64,000 nucleotides of DNA. Origin: Lachnospiraceae bacterium (GTDB lineage Bacteria; Bacillota; Clostridia; Lachnospirales; Lachnospiraceae). Of the stretch, positions 37,277 to 47,198 are shown piece after piece (the stretch's first letter is position 1; each line of letters opens with the position of its first letter). The stretch is from NCBI GenBank assembly GCA_024685005.1, contig JAIKWF010000029.1, forward strand, positions 1-64,000, read 5' to 3'. Made by a program: the position numbers and the translations under genes. The notes under the pieces were generated by a model that was not told the DNA's origin, did not search any database, and saw only the letters and a list, made by a program, of their open reading frames with translations.

Positions 37277-38725
37277 TTACTTTAATACTGATAGATACTC
37301 TACTTCCGGATCCATGGGTCCCTGAAGGGAGCACCCTTTTTCTTTTGCAAAAAGGATATATTCCACGATCTCATCCGACACCATCTCCCCCGGTGTCAGA
37401 ATGGGGATCCCCGGCGGATAACACATCAGCATCTCTCCGCTGACCCTGCCGGATGCATCCTTAATAGCAACCTGTTCTTTTTTCGCATAAAAAGATTCTC
37501 TCGGGGTTTTCACCATCACCGGCTCGATAAAATCATCCACCTCCAGATGGTCTTTCTTTCCCGGGACGGCGCTGCATTTGATATCCTCCAGCGCTCCCAC
37601 CAGACGTTCGATATCCTGCTGCCTGTCTCCGATGGAGATATACGCCAGAATGTTTCCGATGTCACCGAATTCGATCTGTATGTCATACTCGTCTCTGAGC
37701 AGATCATACACTTCGATTCCCGTAAGACCGATGTCTCTGGTGTATACAAGAAGCTTCGTTTCATCGAAGTCAAATACATTCCTGCCGTCGATCAGCTCTT
37801 TTCCGTAGGCATAATAGCCACCGATCTCATTGATCTCTTCCCTGGCATATCTGGCCATCTGGCTGACCCGTTCAAAGCTTACCTTTCCCCGCAGAGCCAG
37901 ATTTCTTCTGGAAATATCCAAACTGGAAAGCAGCAAATACGACGCGCTTGTCGTTTGCGACAGATTGATGATCTGTCTTACATATTCCGGGTCCATCCCC
38001 TGTCCGCACAGCAGAATGGAGCTTTGGGTCAGAGACCCGCCGGACTTATGCATTGACACCGCTGTCAGATCTGCTCCTGCTTCGATACCGCTTACGGGAA
38101 GCTCCTCTCCGAAATACAAATGGGTTCCGTGGGCCTCATCCACCAGCACCTTCATGCCCCGCTCATGGGCCATCCGGGTGATGGTGACCAGATCCGAGCA
38201 GATTCCGTAATAGGTGGGGTTGTTCACAAAAACCGCCGTAGCATCCGGGTTTTCATCCATAACCTTTTCCACGGCTTTCGGATCCATTCCCAGGGCAATG
38301 CCGATGCGGTCGTTCACTTTTGAAGGTACATAGACCGGTATCCCGCCGCACAGGATCAGGGCATTGATCACACTTTTATGAACATTTCTCGGCAGAATGA
38401 TCTTTTCGTTTTCCTTGCAGACCGAAAGGATCATGGCCTGCACCGAGCTTGTGGTTCCGTTTACCATCAAAAAAGCATGCTCCGCTCCGAAGGCATCTGC
38501 CGCCAGTTCCTCCGCTTTTCTGATGACGGAAGTGGGATGTCCCAGATTGTCCAGAGGTTTCATGGAGTTGACATCCAGACTCAGGCACCGCTCCCCTAAG
38601 AGCTCCACCAGTTCCGGATTCCCCCGTCCCCGCTTATGACCCGGCACATCAAAGGGCACGATCCGCTGCCTTCGAAACGCCTCCAGCGCTTCATATATGG
38701 GTGCAGAATATTGTTGCAGTTTCAT
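37277..38725 (-). CDS. speA: Arginine (Orn/Lys/Arg-fold) decarboxylase
   Basis: VPFDVPGHKRGRGNPEL; VDEAHGTHLYFGEELP; SMHKSGGSLTQSSILL. Arginine specificity inferred from adjacent aguA/aguB. Confidence 0.9.
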   Translation of the reverse strand: MKLQQYSAPIYEALEAFRRQRIVPFDVPGHKRGRGNPELVELLGERCLSLDVNSMKPLDNLGHPTSVIRKAEELAADAFGAEHAFLMVNGTTSSVQAMILSVCKENEKIILPRNVHKSVINALILCGGIPVYVPSKVNDRIGIALGMDPKAVEKVMDENPDATAVFVNNPTYYGICSDLVTITRMAHERGMKVLVDEAHGTHLYFGEELPVSGIEAGADLTAVSMHKSGGSLTQSSILLCGQGMDPEYVRQIINLSQTTSASYLLLSSLDISRRNLALRGKVSFERVSQMARYAREEINEIGGYYAYGKELIDGRNVFDFDETKLLVYTRDIGLTGIEVYDLLRDEYDIQIEFGDIGNILAYISIGDRQQDIERLVGALEDIKCSAVPGKKDHLEVDDFIEPVMVKTPRESFYAKKEQVAIKDASGRVSGEMLMCYPPGIPILTPGEMVSDEIVEYILFAKEKGCSLQGPMDPEVEYLSVLK

Positions 38726-38730
38726 TCCCG

Positions 38731-39807
38731 TTATGATGCCTCCATATTAGCCAGCTTTGCAGCCTGGTCCGCAGCGATACATCCATCAATGATCTCCTGC
38801 AGATCTCCGTTCATGATCTTGTCCAGTTTATACAGAGTAAGATTGATCCGATGATCTGTCACTCTTCCCTGGGGGAAGTTGTAGGTTCTGATCTTTTCGG
38901 AACGATCTCCGGATCCCACCTGGCTTTTCCGCATCATAGCCTCAGCATCGTGAGCCTTCTGGATTTCCAGGTCATACAACTTGGTACGCAGAAGGGCAAA
39001 GGCTTTTGCCTTATTCTGGATCTGGGATTTTTCCGTTTGGGAATAGATCACGATTCCGGTAGGCAAATGAGTAAGGCGCACAGCCGAATCCGTTGTGTTG
39101 ACGCACTGTCCGCCGCTTCCGGAGGCGCGCATCACGTCGATACGGATATCTTTATCTTCTATGGTAATATCATCGATCTCGTCAGCCTGGGGCATAACGG
39201 CCACGGTAATGGCGGATGTATGGATCCGTCCGCCGGATTCGGTATCGGGGACTCTTTGTACTCTGTGGGCTCCCGATTCATATTTCAATACAGAATAGGC
39301 TCCCTGTCCGATGACGGTAAAGGAGCAGAATTTCATTCCGCCGATGCCGATCTCTTCCACTTCGTTCAGCTCCACCTTCCACCGGCGGCTTTCCGCAAAG
39401 TGTACATACATTCTGTAGACTTCGGCTGCAAACAAAGCTGCCTCGTCTCCGCCGACACCTGCCCGGATCTCCATTACCACGTTCCGGTCGTCGTTTTTAT
39501 CTTTCGGAAGAAGCAGGATCTTCAGCTGCTGTTCCAGGCTTTCTTCTCTTTCCCTTGCTTCCGACAACTCATCCTTTAGCATCTGGCGCATTTCCTCATC
39601 GGATTCTTCCTTGAGCATCTCCAAAGAATCCTCAATGGTTTCCTTGGTTTTCTTATACTCTTTGTAAGCCTCCGCGATAGGAGTCAGATCGCTCTGTTCC
39701 TTCATAAGCTGCTGCAGACGCTTCGGATCATCTGCCACCGACGGACTGGAAAGTTCACTTATAATCTCATCCAGTCTCATTAATAATGCTTCCAGTTTAT
39801 CAAACAT
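38731..39807 (-). CDS. prfA: Peptide chain release factor 1
   Basis: GGQ motif [27 protein letters not shown]-term [15 protein letters not shown]. Confidence 0.97.
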   Translation of the reverse strand: MFDKLEALLMRLDEIISELSSPSVADDPKRLQQLMKEQSDLTPIAEAYKEYKKTKETIEDSLEMLKEESDEEMRQMLKDELSEAREREESLEQQLKILLLPKDKNDDRNVVMEIRAGVGGDEAALFAAEVYRMYVHFAESRRWKVELNEVEEIGIGGMKFCSFTVIGQGAYSVLKYESGAHRVQRVPDTESGGRIHTSAITVAVMPQADEIDDITIEDKDIRIDVMRASGSGGQCVNTTDSAVRLTHLPTGIVIYSQTEKSQIQNKAKAFALLRTKLYDLEIQKAHDAEAMMRKSQVGSGDRSEKIRTYNFPQGRVTDHRINLTLYKLDKIMNGDLQEIIDGCIAADQAAKLANMEAS

Positions 39808-40654
39808 GCTTTTTCTCTCCTGCAAAAATTCCCGCTGCAACTCTGTCAAGGCCGCCGTAATCCTGCACTACCCTAACCTGTGAGAACCCGGCCTGCTGCA
39901 TCAGACTCTTTACACTCTCTCCCTGATCATAGCCGATCTCAAAATACATTCTGGTTCCGATCCGGCACAAACGCTCTGTCTGCTTTAGGATCTCTTCATA
40001 AAAATACAAGCCGTTATCCTTGCCATCCAATGCCATAAAGGGCTCATGATCCCTTACTTCCGGCATAAGTTCATTGATAACATTGGTTTTTATATACGGC
40101 GGATTGGATACGATGATGTCAAACTTATCCTCTGCCCTTTCCGCCAGATCGCTTTCTAAAAATAACGCATGCTCCTTCAGTGAAAGGAGGCCTGCATTTT
40201 TCCTTGCTACTTCAATGGCTCCTTTTGAAAGGTCCGTTCCGATGCCTGTGCAATCGTTGGAATAATGCAAAAGGGACAGTAAAATGCATCCGCTTCCGGT
40301 GCAGATGTCCAAAATCCTGCTTCCGTCGAAGGGCTCTTTTAACACTTCCTCCACCAAAATTTCGGTATCCTGCCTGGGGATCAGCACATTTTCATTGACC
40401 GAAAAGTCAAGTCCCATGAAAGATTGCCATCCTGTGATATAGGCTAAAGGGATCCTTTCAGCCCTTTTTGCAAGATATGCTTCATATTCGGCTGCTTTTT
40501 CCGCTTCCACCATTCGTTCCGGGTGGGCATAGAGTGTATTCCGTTCTGCTCCGGTGGCATATTCCAAAAGGAGGCGGGCATCCAGTTTTGCTTCCGGCAC
40601 GCCAGCCTCTTCTAATATTTCTTTCCCTTTTTGATACAGCCGGCCGTATTCCAT
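39800..40654 (-). CDS. prmC: Release factor glutamine methyltransferase
   Basis: NPPY motif (VSNPPYIK); [18 protein letters not shown]; start re-assigned to MEYGRLY. Confidence 0.95.
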   Translation of the reverse strand: MEYGRLYQKGKEILEEAGVPEAKLDARLLLEYATGAERNTLYAHPERMVEAEKAAEYEAYLAKRAERIPLAYITGWQSFMGLDFSVNENVLIPRQDTEILVEEVLKEPFDGSRILDICTGSGCILLSLLHYSNDCTGIGTDLSKGAIEVARKNAGLLSLKEHALFLESDLAERAEDKFDIIVSNPPYIKTNVINELMPEVRDHEPFMALDGKDNGLYFYEEILKQTERLCRIGTRMYFEIGYDQGESVKSLMQQAGFSQVRVVQDYGGLDRVAAGIFAGEKKHV

Positions 40655-40685
40655 ACCTACCGCCTTTTCCAAAAACGCCTGTTTT

Positions 40686-41909
40686 TTATCTGTTTTTTCT
40701 GTTTTTATTTCTCCTGCTGCCGGACCGGCCGCCTTTTTTCTGTGATCCTCTGCTGCCGGTTTCTTTCGCTTCCTTACCGGCCTGCTCTTTTGCACCTTCG
40801 GTGGTCTCCTGCATTTCTTCCGGTTCTGCCGCTTCTTCCGCCTCCGCCGAATCATCCGCATCCTGTGCATCGGCATACGCAGGCTCAGCTTCCTCTTCAG
40901 CTTCTTCTATATCCGGATCAGCGTATGCTTCCTCTTCATCATCCTGCAGGGCCAGGTAAGCATCCACGTCGAAGTCAAAGGTTTCCATCAGATAGGTCTT
41001 CCAGTCAAATACGCTTTCCACCGCCGCAATGGCCACCTCGATCATGTCTTCGTCCGGCTCTTTTGTGGTAAGACGCTGCAGCCACATGCCCGGCGCCGAC
41101 AGAATATTCACAAAAATGTTGTCGCTTTTTCCCGCCAGACGGATGATTTCAAAGGAAATCCCGGCAATAACAGGAATCATGGCAAGACGCAGCAACAGCC
41201 GCAAAAAGACCTGATCCACTCTGATAAAGAAAAACAGGATCATGCTGATGAGCATGACAAACAGCAAAAAGCTGGTTCCGCAGCGCTTATGGAATCTGCT
41301 GCTCTTTTTTACGTTTTTCACATCCAAAATCCGGCCGTGTTCTATGCAGTTGATGCATTTATGCTCGGCTCCGTGATATTGATATACCCGGCGGATATCC
41401 TTCATGGCCGTGATCAGGACGATGTAGATCAAAAAGATCGCCAGTCTAAGCAATCCTTCAAACAGTGCCAGCAGAGAATCATTTGCCACCACTTTGGCAA
41501 TGGCTCCCGCAAGGAAATAAGGCAGCACCACGAACAGTGCGATGGCCACCACAAAGGAAAACAGCATGGTTGCCGTGGTAAGTACCTTTTCGGCACCGTC
41601 TCCGAAAAGCTTTTCTCCCACTTTGTCCGCTGTAGTCTCTTCCTCTTCTTCTGCCGCATAATACTCAGCCGAGATATTCAGCGCCCGCATTCCCAGGATC
41701 AGGGAATCCGCAAAGGCAAAAACGCCCCGGATAAACGGAAGCTTTTTCCACTTTGTATCGGCATGTGACAGATATTCGTCTTTCTTTACTTCGATCTTTC
41801 CCTCCGGCAAACGTACCGCAACTGCGTAGGTATCCTGATTTTTCATCATGATGCCTTCCAACACAGCCTGCCCGCCGATGCCGCTGAAACGATTCTTCTT
41901 TTTTCTCAT
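40686..41909 (-). CDS. DUF1385 domain membrane protein with acidic C-terminal tail
   Basis: GGQAVLEGIMMKN; YQYHGAEHKCINCIEHG; prmC neighbourhood. Confidence 0.9.
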   Translation of the reverse strand: MRKKKNRFSGIGGQAVLEGIMMKNQDTYAVAVRLPEGKIEVKKDEYLSHADTKWKKLPFIRGVFAFADSLILGMRALNISAEYYAAEEEEETTADKVGEKLFGDGAEKVLTTATMLFSFVVAIALFVVLPYFLAGAIAKVVANDSLLALFEGLLRLAIFLIYIVLITAMKDIRRVYQYHGAEHKCINCIEHGRILDVKNVKKSSRFHKRCGTSFLLFVMLISMILFFFIRVDQVFLRLLLRLAMIPVIAGISFEIIRLAGKSDNIFVNILSAPGMWLQRLTTKEPDEDMIEVAIAAVESVFDWKTYLMETFDFDVDAYLALQDDEEEAYADPDIEEAEEEAEPAYADAQDADDSAEAEEAAEPEEMQETTEGAKEQAGKEAKETGSRGSQKKGGRSGSRRNKNRKNR

Positions 41910-42027
41910 TCTCAGTCTTTCCGATCCGCCCTCCCTGACCCGGAATTGAATTCCCCGGACAAAAGGGCTCTAGCCGCTTCTATTTCATGCAGCCTGCTCC
42001 TGACACTCTTAGCGTACATAGAAGAAA

Positions 42028-42055
42028 AAGGGCTGAGATCTTCATCTCAGCCCTT
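42028..42055 (-). terminator. Terminator after rpmE
   Basis: aagggctgag-atcttcat-ctcagccctt. Confidence 0.8.
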
Positions 42056-42067
42056 CGGGTAACAAAC

Positions 42068-42274
42068 TTATTTACTGACAACTCCGTATTTCTTATTGAA
42101 CTTATCAATACGTCCGTCCGCTCTGGCTGTCTTCTGCTGACCCGTGTAGAACGGATGGCATTTGGAACAGATTTCCACGTGGATCTCATCTTTGGTAGAT
42201 CCTGTTACAAACGTATTGCCGCAGTTGCAGGTTACGGTTGCCTGATGGTACTCAGGATGGATTCCTTCTCTCAT
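42068..42274 (-). CDS. rpmE: 50S ribosomal protein L31 (zinc-binding C+ type)
   Basis: [48 protein letters not shown]. Confidence 0.97.
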   Translation of the reverse strand: MREGIHPEYHQATVTCNCGNTFVTGSTKDEIHVEICSKCHPFYTGQQKTARADGRIDKFNKKYGVVSK

Positions 42275-42339
42275 TTTATTTCACCTCTCTATGTCAAATT
42301 TTTGCTTGTTTTTCTTCACTTTTTACAAACAGCTTACTT

Positions 42340-42368
42340 ATTGTAGCACGTACTCTATCACTTGACAA
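42340..42368 (-). promoter_or_regulatory. Putative rpmE promoter
   Basis: Minus strand TTGTCA-N17-TACAAT. Confidence 0.65.
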
Positions 42369-42416
42369 GTTTTTTTTCTCTTTCCCATTCAATTTTTTCT
42401 TTCCGCCATGAAATGA

Positions 42417-42445
42417 TTGATTTTCCCTGCTTCTTTCGCTACAAT
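42417..42445 (+). promoter_or_regulatory. Putative malic enzyme promoter
   Basis: TTGATT-N17-TACAAT. Confidence 0.65.
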
Positions 42446-42519
42446 GAGTAAGGTTGGCCCGAATCCGGGCCGGTATATTTTTAATAGGAAAGAAAAATCC
42501 ATCTACAGGAGGAATCATC

Positions 42520-43668
42520 ATGACCACAAGCGAAAAGGCACTAGCCCTCCACGAGCAGTGGCAGGGGAAACTCAACACCGTATCCAAAGCTCCGGTAAAT
42601 ACCCGGGAAGACCTGGCCCTGGCCTATACCCCCGGCGTTGCCGAGCCCTGCAAGGTAATCGCAGAGGATCCGGAATCCGCTTATAAATATACGATGAAGG
42701 CCAACACCGTTGCCGTTGTTTCCGACGGAAGCGCCGTTCTCGGCCTGGGCAACATCGGCGCACTTGCCGCTATGCCCGTTATGGAAGGTAAATGCGTACT
42801 GTTCAAAGAATTCGGCGGCGTCAATGCCGTTCCCATCTGCCTTGATACTCAGGATACCGAAGAGATCATCAAAGCAGTTACCTATCTTGCTCCCAACTAC
42901 GGCGGGATCAACCTGGAGGATATCAGCGCTCCCAGATGTTTTGAGATCGAGCGCCGCCTGAAAGAGACTCTCCCCATTCCCGTTTTTCATGACGACCAGC
43001 ACGGAACCGCCATTGTTGTTCTGGCCGGTATAATCAATGCATTGAAGATCGTGAAAAAAGAGCCCGCTGACTGTAAAGTAGTGATCAACGGTGCCGGAAG
43101 CGCAGGCGTAGCAATTGCCAAGCTTCTTATGACTTACGGCTTTAAAAAGGTTCTTCTTTGTGACAGAACAGGCGTTATCTATAAAGGACGCACCGGCCTC
43201 AACTGGGCAAAAGAAGAGATCGCTGATCTTTCCAACCCGGATCAGGAAACCGGTTCTCTGGCAGATGTAATGAAGAACGCCGACATCTTCATCGGTGTAT
43301 CCGCTCCCGGAGTTGTAACAAAAGAAATGGTTTCTTCCATGAACAAAGATGCCATCCTCTTTGCACTTTCCAATCCGGTACCCGAGATCATGCCGGATGA
43401 AGCAAAAGCTGCAGGCGCAAGGATCGTGGGAACCGGCAGATCCGATTTTCCCAATCAGGTAAATAACGTGGTAGCTTTCCCCGGCATCTTCCGGGGCGCT
43501 CTTGAATCCCGTGCTCCCCAGATCACGGAAGAGATGAAGCTGGCCGCTGCCAAGGCTATCGCCTCTTTGATAACAGATGATATTCTTGATGAAGAGCATA
43601 TCATTCCGGAAGCTTTCCATCCGGCGGTGGCACAGGTTGTTGCCGATGCGGTAAAGGCACTTGTCTGA
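42520..43668 (+). CDS. NAD(P)-dependent malic enzyme
   Basis: RBS aggagg; YTPGVAEPCKVIAEDPESAYKYT; PVFHDDQHGTAIVVLAGIINAL. Confidence 0.95.
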   Translation: MTTSEKALALHEQWQGKLNTVSKAPVNTREDLALAYTPGVAEPCKVIAEDPESAYKYTMKANTVAVVSDGSAVLGLGNIGALAAMPVMEGKCVLFKEFGGVNAVPICLDTQDTEEIIKAVTYLAPNYGGINLEDISAPRCFEIERRLKETLPIPVFHDDQHGTAIVVLAGIINALKIVKKEPADCKVVINGAGSAGVAIAKLLMTYGFKKVLLCDRTGVIYKGRTGLNWAKEEIADLSNPDQETGSLADVMKNADIFIGVSAPGVVTKEMVSSMNKDAILFALSNPVPEIMPDEAKAAGARIVGTGRSDFPNQVNNVVAFPGIFRGALESRAPQITEEMKLAAAKAIASLITDDILDEEHIIPEAFHPAVAQVVADAVKALV

Positions 43669-44189
43669 TGAAGTCTTCCGATTATTCTTATACTTTATAT
43701 AAGCTTATTGTTCTGTATGCACTCAGCAGGGTGGAACATCCTTTGACCAAGAGTCAGATCGCCGACTTTATCCTCACCAGGGATTATACCGACTATCTGA
43801 CTCTGCAGACCGTCTTTTCCCAGCTGGCTGATGCCGGCTTTACGCAGGAAAAGCAGATCCGCAACAGGACCCAACTTATGTTAACCAAGGAGGGTCAAAA
43901 TACCCTGCAGCTGTTTTCCAACGAATTAACAGCCGAGATCCGTCATGACATTGATGAATATCTGACGGAGCATGCTGCTTCATTAAAAAACACAGCCGCC
44001 GTCACCAGCGATTATCATCTTGCTGCAGACGGCGGCTATCTGGCCGAGCTTTCCCTTCGGGAAAACAACCGGCTTTTGCTTTCTGTTTCATTGAATATTC
44101 CTACCGAGGCGCTTGCCCGGGGAGTTTGCGAGAAATGGGAAAGCGCGCACGAAGAATTGTACGGTGAGCTGATGAAACGCCTTCTCTGA
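43668..44189 (+). CDS. DUF4364 family protein
   Basis: SYTLYKLIVLYALSRVEHPLTKSQIADFILTRDYTDYLTLQTVFSQL; immediately follows the malic enzyme gene. Confidence 0.75.
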   Translation: MKSSDYSYTLYKLIVLYALSRVEHPLTKSQIADFILTRDYTDYLTLQTVFSQLADAGFTQEKQIRNRTQLMLTKEGQNTLQLFSNELTAEIRHDIDEYLTEHAASLKNTAAVTSDYHLAADGGYLAELSLRENNRLLLSVSLNIPTEALARGVCEKWESAHEELYGELMKRLL

Positions 44190-44263
44190 TCCGGCGCTTC
44201 GCAGCTCCCACCTCTCATCTGTTCCTCTGTTTTTCTGTTTTTTTTCCCTGTTTTTTCTTTCTA

Positions 44264-45598
44264 TCATTCGCCCTCTTCGATCTTTTTCCCGATCTTTTGG
44301 TAGTAAGCCCGGATCGCATTCTCGTATCCGTTCTCTCCGGGTCTGAAAAACACTTCTTCTTTGATCTCATCCGGCAAATATTGTTGGTTTACATAATGAT
44401 TCGGGTAATCATGGGCATATTGATATCCAAGCCCGTGGCCCAACTTAGCAGCCCCTTTGTAATGGGCATCCTGCAGATGCGTCGGAATCTTGAGATTCCC
44501 TGTTTCTTTCACCCGCTGCAGGGCAGCATCAATCCCCAGATAGCTGGCATTGCTTTTGGGCGCCGTGGCCACATATACGGCTGCCTGTGCCAAAATGATC
44601 CTGGCTTCCGGCATTCCGATCCGCTCCACCGCCTGAGATGCACTGACCGCAACCGTTAAGGCATTCGGGTCTGCCATTCCCACATCTTCTGCAGCGCAGA
44701 TCATGATCCTTCTTGCAATAAAGGTGATACTTTCCCCCGCATACAGCATTTTGGCCAGATAGTACAGGGCCGCATCCGGGTCTGATCCCCGCATACTCTT
44801 TATGAATGCGGAAATTGTATCATAATGGTTATCCCCGGTTTTATCGTATCGTACAGCCCTTTTTTGGATGCACTCCTGGGCCACTTCCATGGTGACATGG
44901 ATCTTTTTATCTTCTTCAGATCTGGGCGTAGTGGTAACTGCCAGTTCAATGGCATTTAAAGCCCGTCTGGCATCCCCTCCCGCAAGATCCGCCAAAAATT
45001 CCAGCGCTTCTTCATCAATGACCGCATCATATCCTCCAAGGCCTTTTTCGCTGGTCAGTGCTCTTTGGATCAGGTCTTTGATATCCTGCTTTTCCAATGG
45101 CCGCAGCTCAAAGATGGGTGATCTTGACAAAAGAGCGGGATTCACCTCAAAAAACGGATTCTCCGTGGTAGCTCCGATGAGGATCACCGTTCCGTCCTCA
45201 ACAAAAGGCAGCAGATAATCCTGCTGTCCCTTATTGAACCTGTGAATCTCATCAATAAAAAGGATGGTACGTTTTCCGTACATCCCTTTTTGCTGCTTCG
45301 CTTTTTCCACCACCTCTTCCATATCCTTTTTGCCGGCTATGGTGGCATTGATCTGGCAAAATTCCGCTTTGGAGGTATTGGCGATCACCTTGGCGATGGT
45401 GGTTTTCCCTGTTCCCGGCGGTCCGTAAAAGATCAGCGAACTGAGCCTGTCTGCCACAATGGCCCGGTAAAGCATTTTGTCTTTTCCCAGAATATGCTGC
45501 TGTCCTACAATCTCAGACAACTCCCGGGGTCGCATCCTGGCTGCCAGGGGGGATTCTTTTTCTTCGGTTTTTTCTCTGGCATATTCAAACAGATCCAT
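44264..45598 (-). CDS. rarA: Replication-associated recombination protein A (AAA+ ATPase)
   Basis: [52 protein letters not shown]. Confidence 0.95.
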   Translation of the reverse strand: MDLFEYAREKTEEKESPLAARMRPRELSEIVGQQHILGKDKMLYRAIVADRLSSLIFYGPPGTGKTTIAKVIANTSKAEFCQINATIAGKKDMEEVVEKAKQQKGMYGKRTILFIDEIHRFNKGQQDYLLPFVEDGTVILIGATTENPFFEVNPALLSRSPIFELRPLEKQDIKDLIQRALTSEKGLGGYDAVIDEEALEFLADLAGGDARRALNAIELAVTTTPRSEEDKKIHVTMEVAQECIQKRAVRYDKTGDNHYDTISAFIKSMRGSDPDAALYYLAKMLYAGESITFIARRIMICAAEDVGMADPNALTVAVSASQAVERIGMPEARIILAQAAVYVATAPKSNASYLGIDAALQRVKETGNLKIPTHLQDAHYKGAAKLGHGLGYQYAHDYPNHYVNQQYLPDEIKEEVFFRPGENGYENAIRAYYQKIGKKIEEGE

Positions 45599-45602
45599 TG
45601 CC

Positions 45603-47090
45603 TCAGCTTCTCCTGCCTGTTAGATTGATCGCGTCTATATAGCGTTTTTCAAAGCCGTCTTCCCGGGCAAGGTTGATGCTCTTGGTGCGGCGTTTGATCT
45701 CCTCTGCCGGATCCGCGCCGGGGTCTTTTCTATATGCCAGGCCGTAAGCAAGCCCTCCGGATAAAGAAGTATTTCCCACGGCTGTGGTTTTTTCCCGAAG
45801 CTGCTCCGGCAAAAGTCCGATATTGCAGGCACTGTCCACATCCAAAAAGTATCCGAAGCCTCCTGCCAGATACACCTTCTCAATCTGCTCCGGGGTGATC
45901 TGTGCTTTTTCGCAAAGGATCTGAATACCGGCATAAACAGCCGCTTTTGCCACCTGAATGCTGCGCACATCCTCCTGGCGGATCAATACGCCGTCTACCA
46001 CAACGCCGGAGTGCAGCAGCGGATCTTCCGCATCCGCAAAAAGTCCCGTCTCGTCGATCATTCCTTTCGAGAGCAAAAGGGAAATGATCCTGACCATATC
46101 CGTGCCCGGTGTATTGGCATTGGCGCCGCCTTCAAAAGCAGGACCGGCACTGGTAGCAGTCACAAAGATCTCCTCTCCCTTCACCAATGCGATCTCACCG
46201 TTGGTACCAAGGTCAATGAGCATGTAAATGCCTTCCGGGGTCTTTTCCTCTTCCCGCTTTGCATTGCAAGCCAACAAACCCGCCGTAATATCGCCTCCCA
46301 CAAAAGCGGAAAGTCCGGGCAGGAACACCGTAGGGATATGCGCGATCTCCGTTTCCACCTTATCCAGTTTTGTAGCATTATAAGGAGCCTTGGAAAGCTC
46401 GGTCACGTCAAATCTGTTGTACAGATAAGTCATGCAGGTATTGCAGGATACCGCAACCAGTTCCGGACAAAAGCCCGCATAAAGCCACTTATCGATCATA
46501 CCGTTTAAGCAGTACTGCACGCATTCCGAAAGGAGAATATCGTCTCCCTTTAAGGCCTGGGTCATTCTGGTCATAACATCCGCGCCGAATCTTCTTTGGG
46601 GATTCATGGTCTTGTAGGTGTCGATCACTTTTCCCGTTTCAATCTCGATCAGCTGCATCACGATGGTGGTGGTTCCCAGATCCACTACGACCATCACCGG
46701 GCCGTAGGCATCGGGAGACACTGAAACCACAACCCGCGAATCAATCTGAGCCCCCAGGCTGTGAATATTGTCTTTTGAAAAAGCCACATCCACGATCTCA
46801 ATTTCCTGCTGGCTGAAGCAGAACTCCAGAATGCAGTTCTGGGTGGGTTTTGCAAGGCAGGCCAGTCTGTAGCCTTCCCGAAGGGCCGAGGGTGAGAACA
46901 TTTTGCGGTCGGTGGCAGTGGGAAGAGGCGCTCCCATAATAAAACGAACGGCGCATTTTCCGCAGCTTCCGTTCCCTGCGCATCCGCTGATGGCGGCTCT
47001 TTTCTCCTCACTAAGCACAGAAAGAACGTTCTCCCCCCGTTTGAGGGAAAACGTTCCTTCTCCTTTTATCACTACCTGAATATTCTCCAT
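45603..47090 (-). CDS. RACo-like ASKHA protein with N-terminal 2Fe-2S ferredoxin domain
   Basis: CAGNGSCGKCAVRF ... C; VVDLGTTTIVMQLIEI; MLIDLGTNGEIAL; VYLAGGFG. The ORF-track start at 47099 is GTG; ATG at 47090 has better RBS spacing. Confidence 0.85.
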   Translation of the reverse strand: MENIQVVIKGEGTFSLKRGENVLSVLSEEKRAAISGCAGNGSCGKCAVRFIMGAPLPTATDRKMFSPSALREGYRLACLAKPTQNCILEFCFSQQEIEIVDVAFSKDNIHSLGAQIDSRVVVSVSPDAYGPVMVVVDLGTTTIVMQLIEIETGKVIDTYKTMNPQRRFGADVMTRMTQALKGDDILLSECVQYCLNGMIDKWLYAGFCPELVAVSCNTCMTYLYNRFDVTELSKAPYNATKLDKVETEIAHIPTVFLPGLSAFVGGDITAGLLACNAKREEEKTPEGIYMLIDLGTNGEIALVKGEEIFVTATSAGPAFEGGANANTPGTDMVRIISLLLSKGMIDETGLFADAEDPLLHSGVVVDGVLIRQEDVRSIQVAKAAVYAGIQILCEKAQITPEQIEKVYLAGGFGYFLDVDSACNIGLLPEQLREKTTAVGNTSLSGGLAYGLAYRKDPGADPAEEIKRRTKSINLAREDGFEKRYIDAINLTGRRS

Positions 47091-47198
47091 TCCACTCACC
47101 TCAAATGTCGATCGCCGGGTATCTTTTTTCAGTCGTTACTCTTTTTAGGATACCACAGATCGCTCTGTTTGAGAAGTGTCTGCACCATGAAAAACCAT

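Noticed and set aside
40655-40876. N-terminal 74-aa extension of PrmC in the ORF track
   Set aside because: Arg/Lys-rich out-of-frame read of the DUF1385 3' end; the true start is most likely MEYGRLY at 40654.
42541-43620. 359-aa minus-strand ORF
   Set aside because: Antisense to malic enzyme, which has promoter, RBS and conserved motifs.
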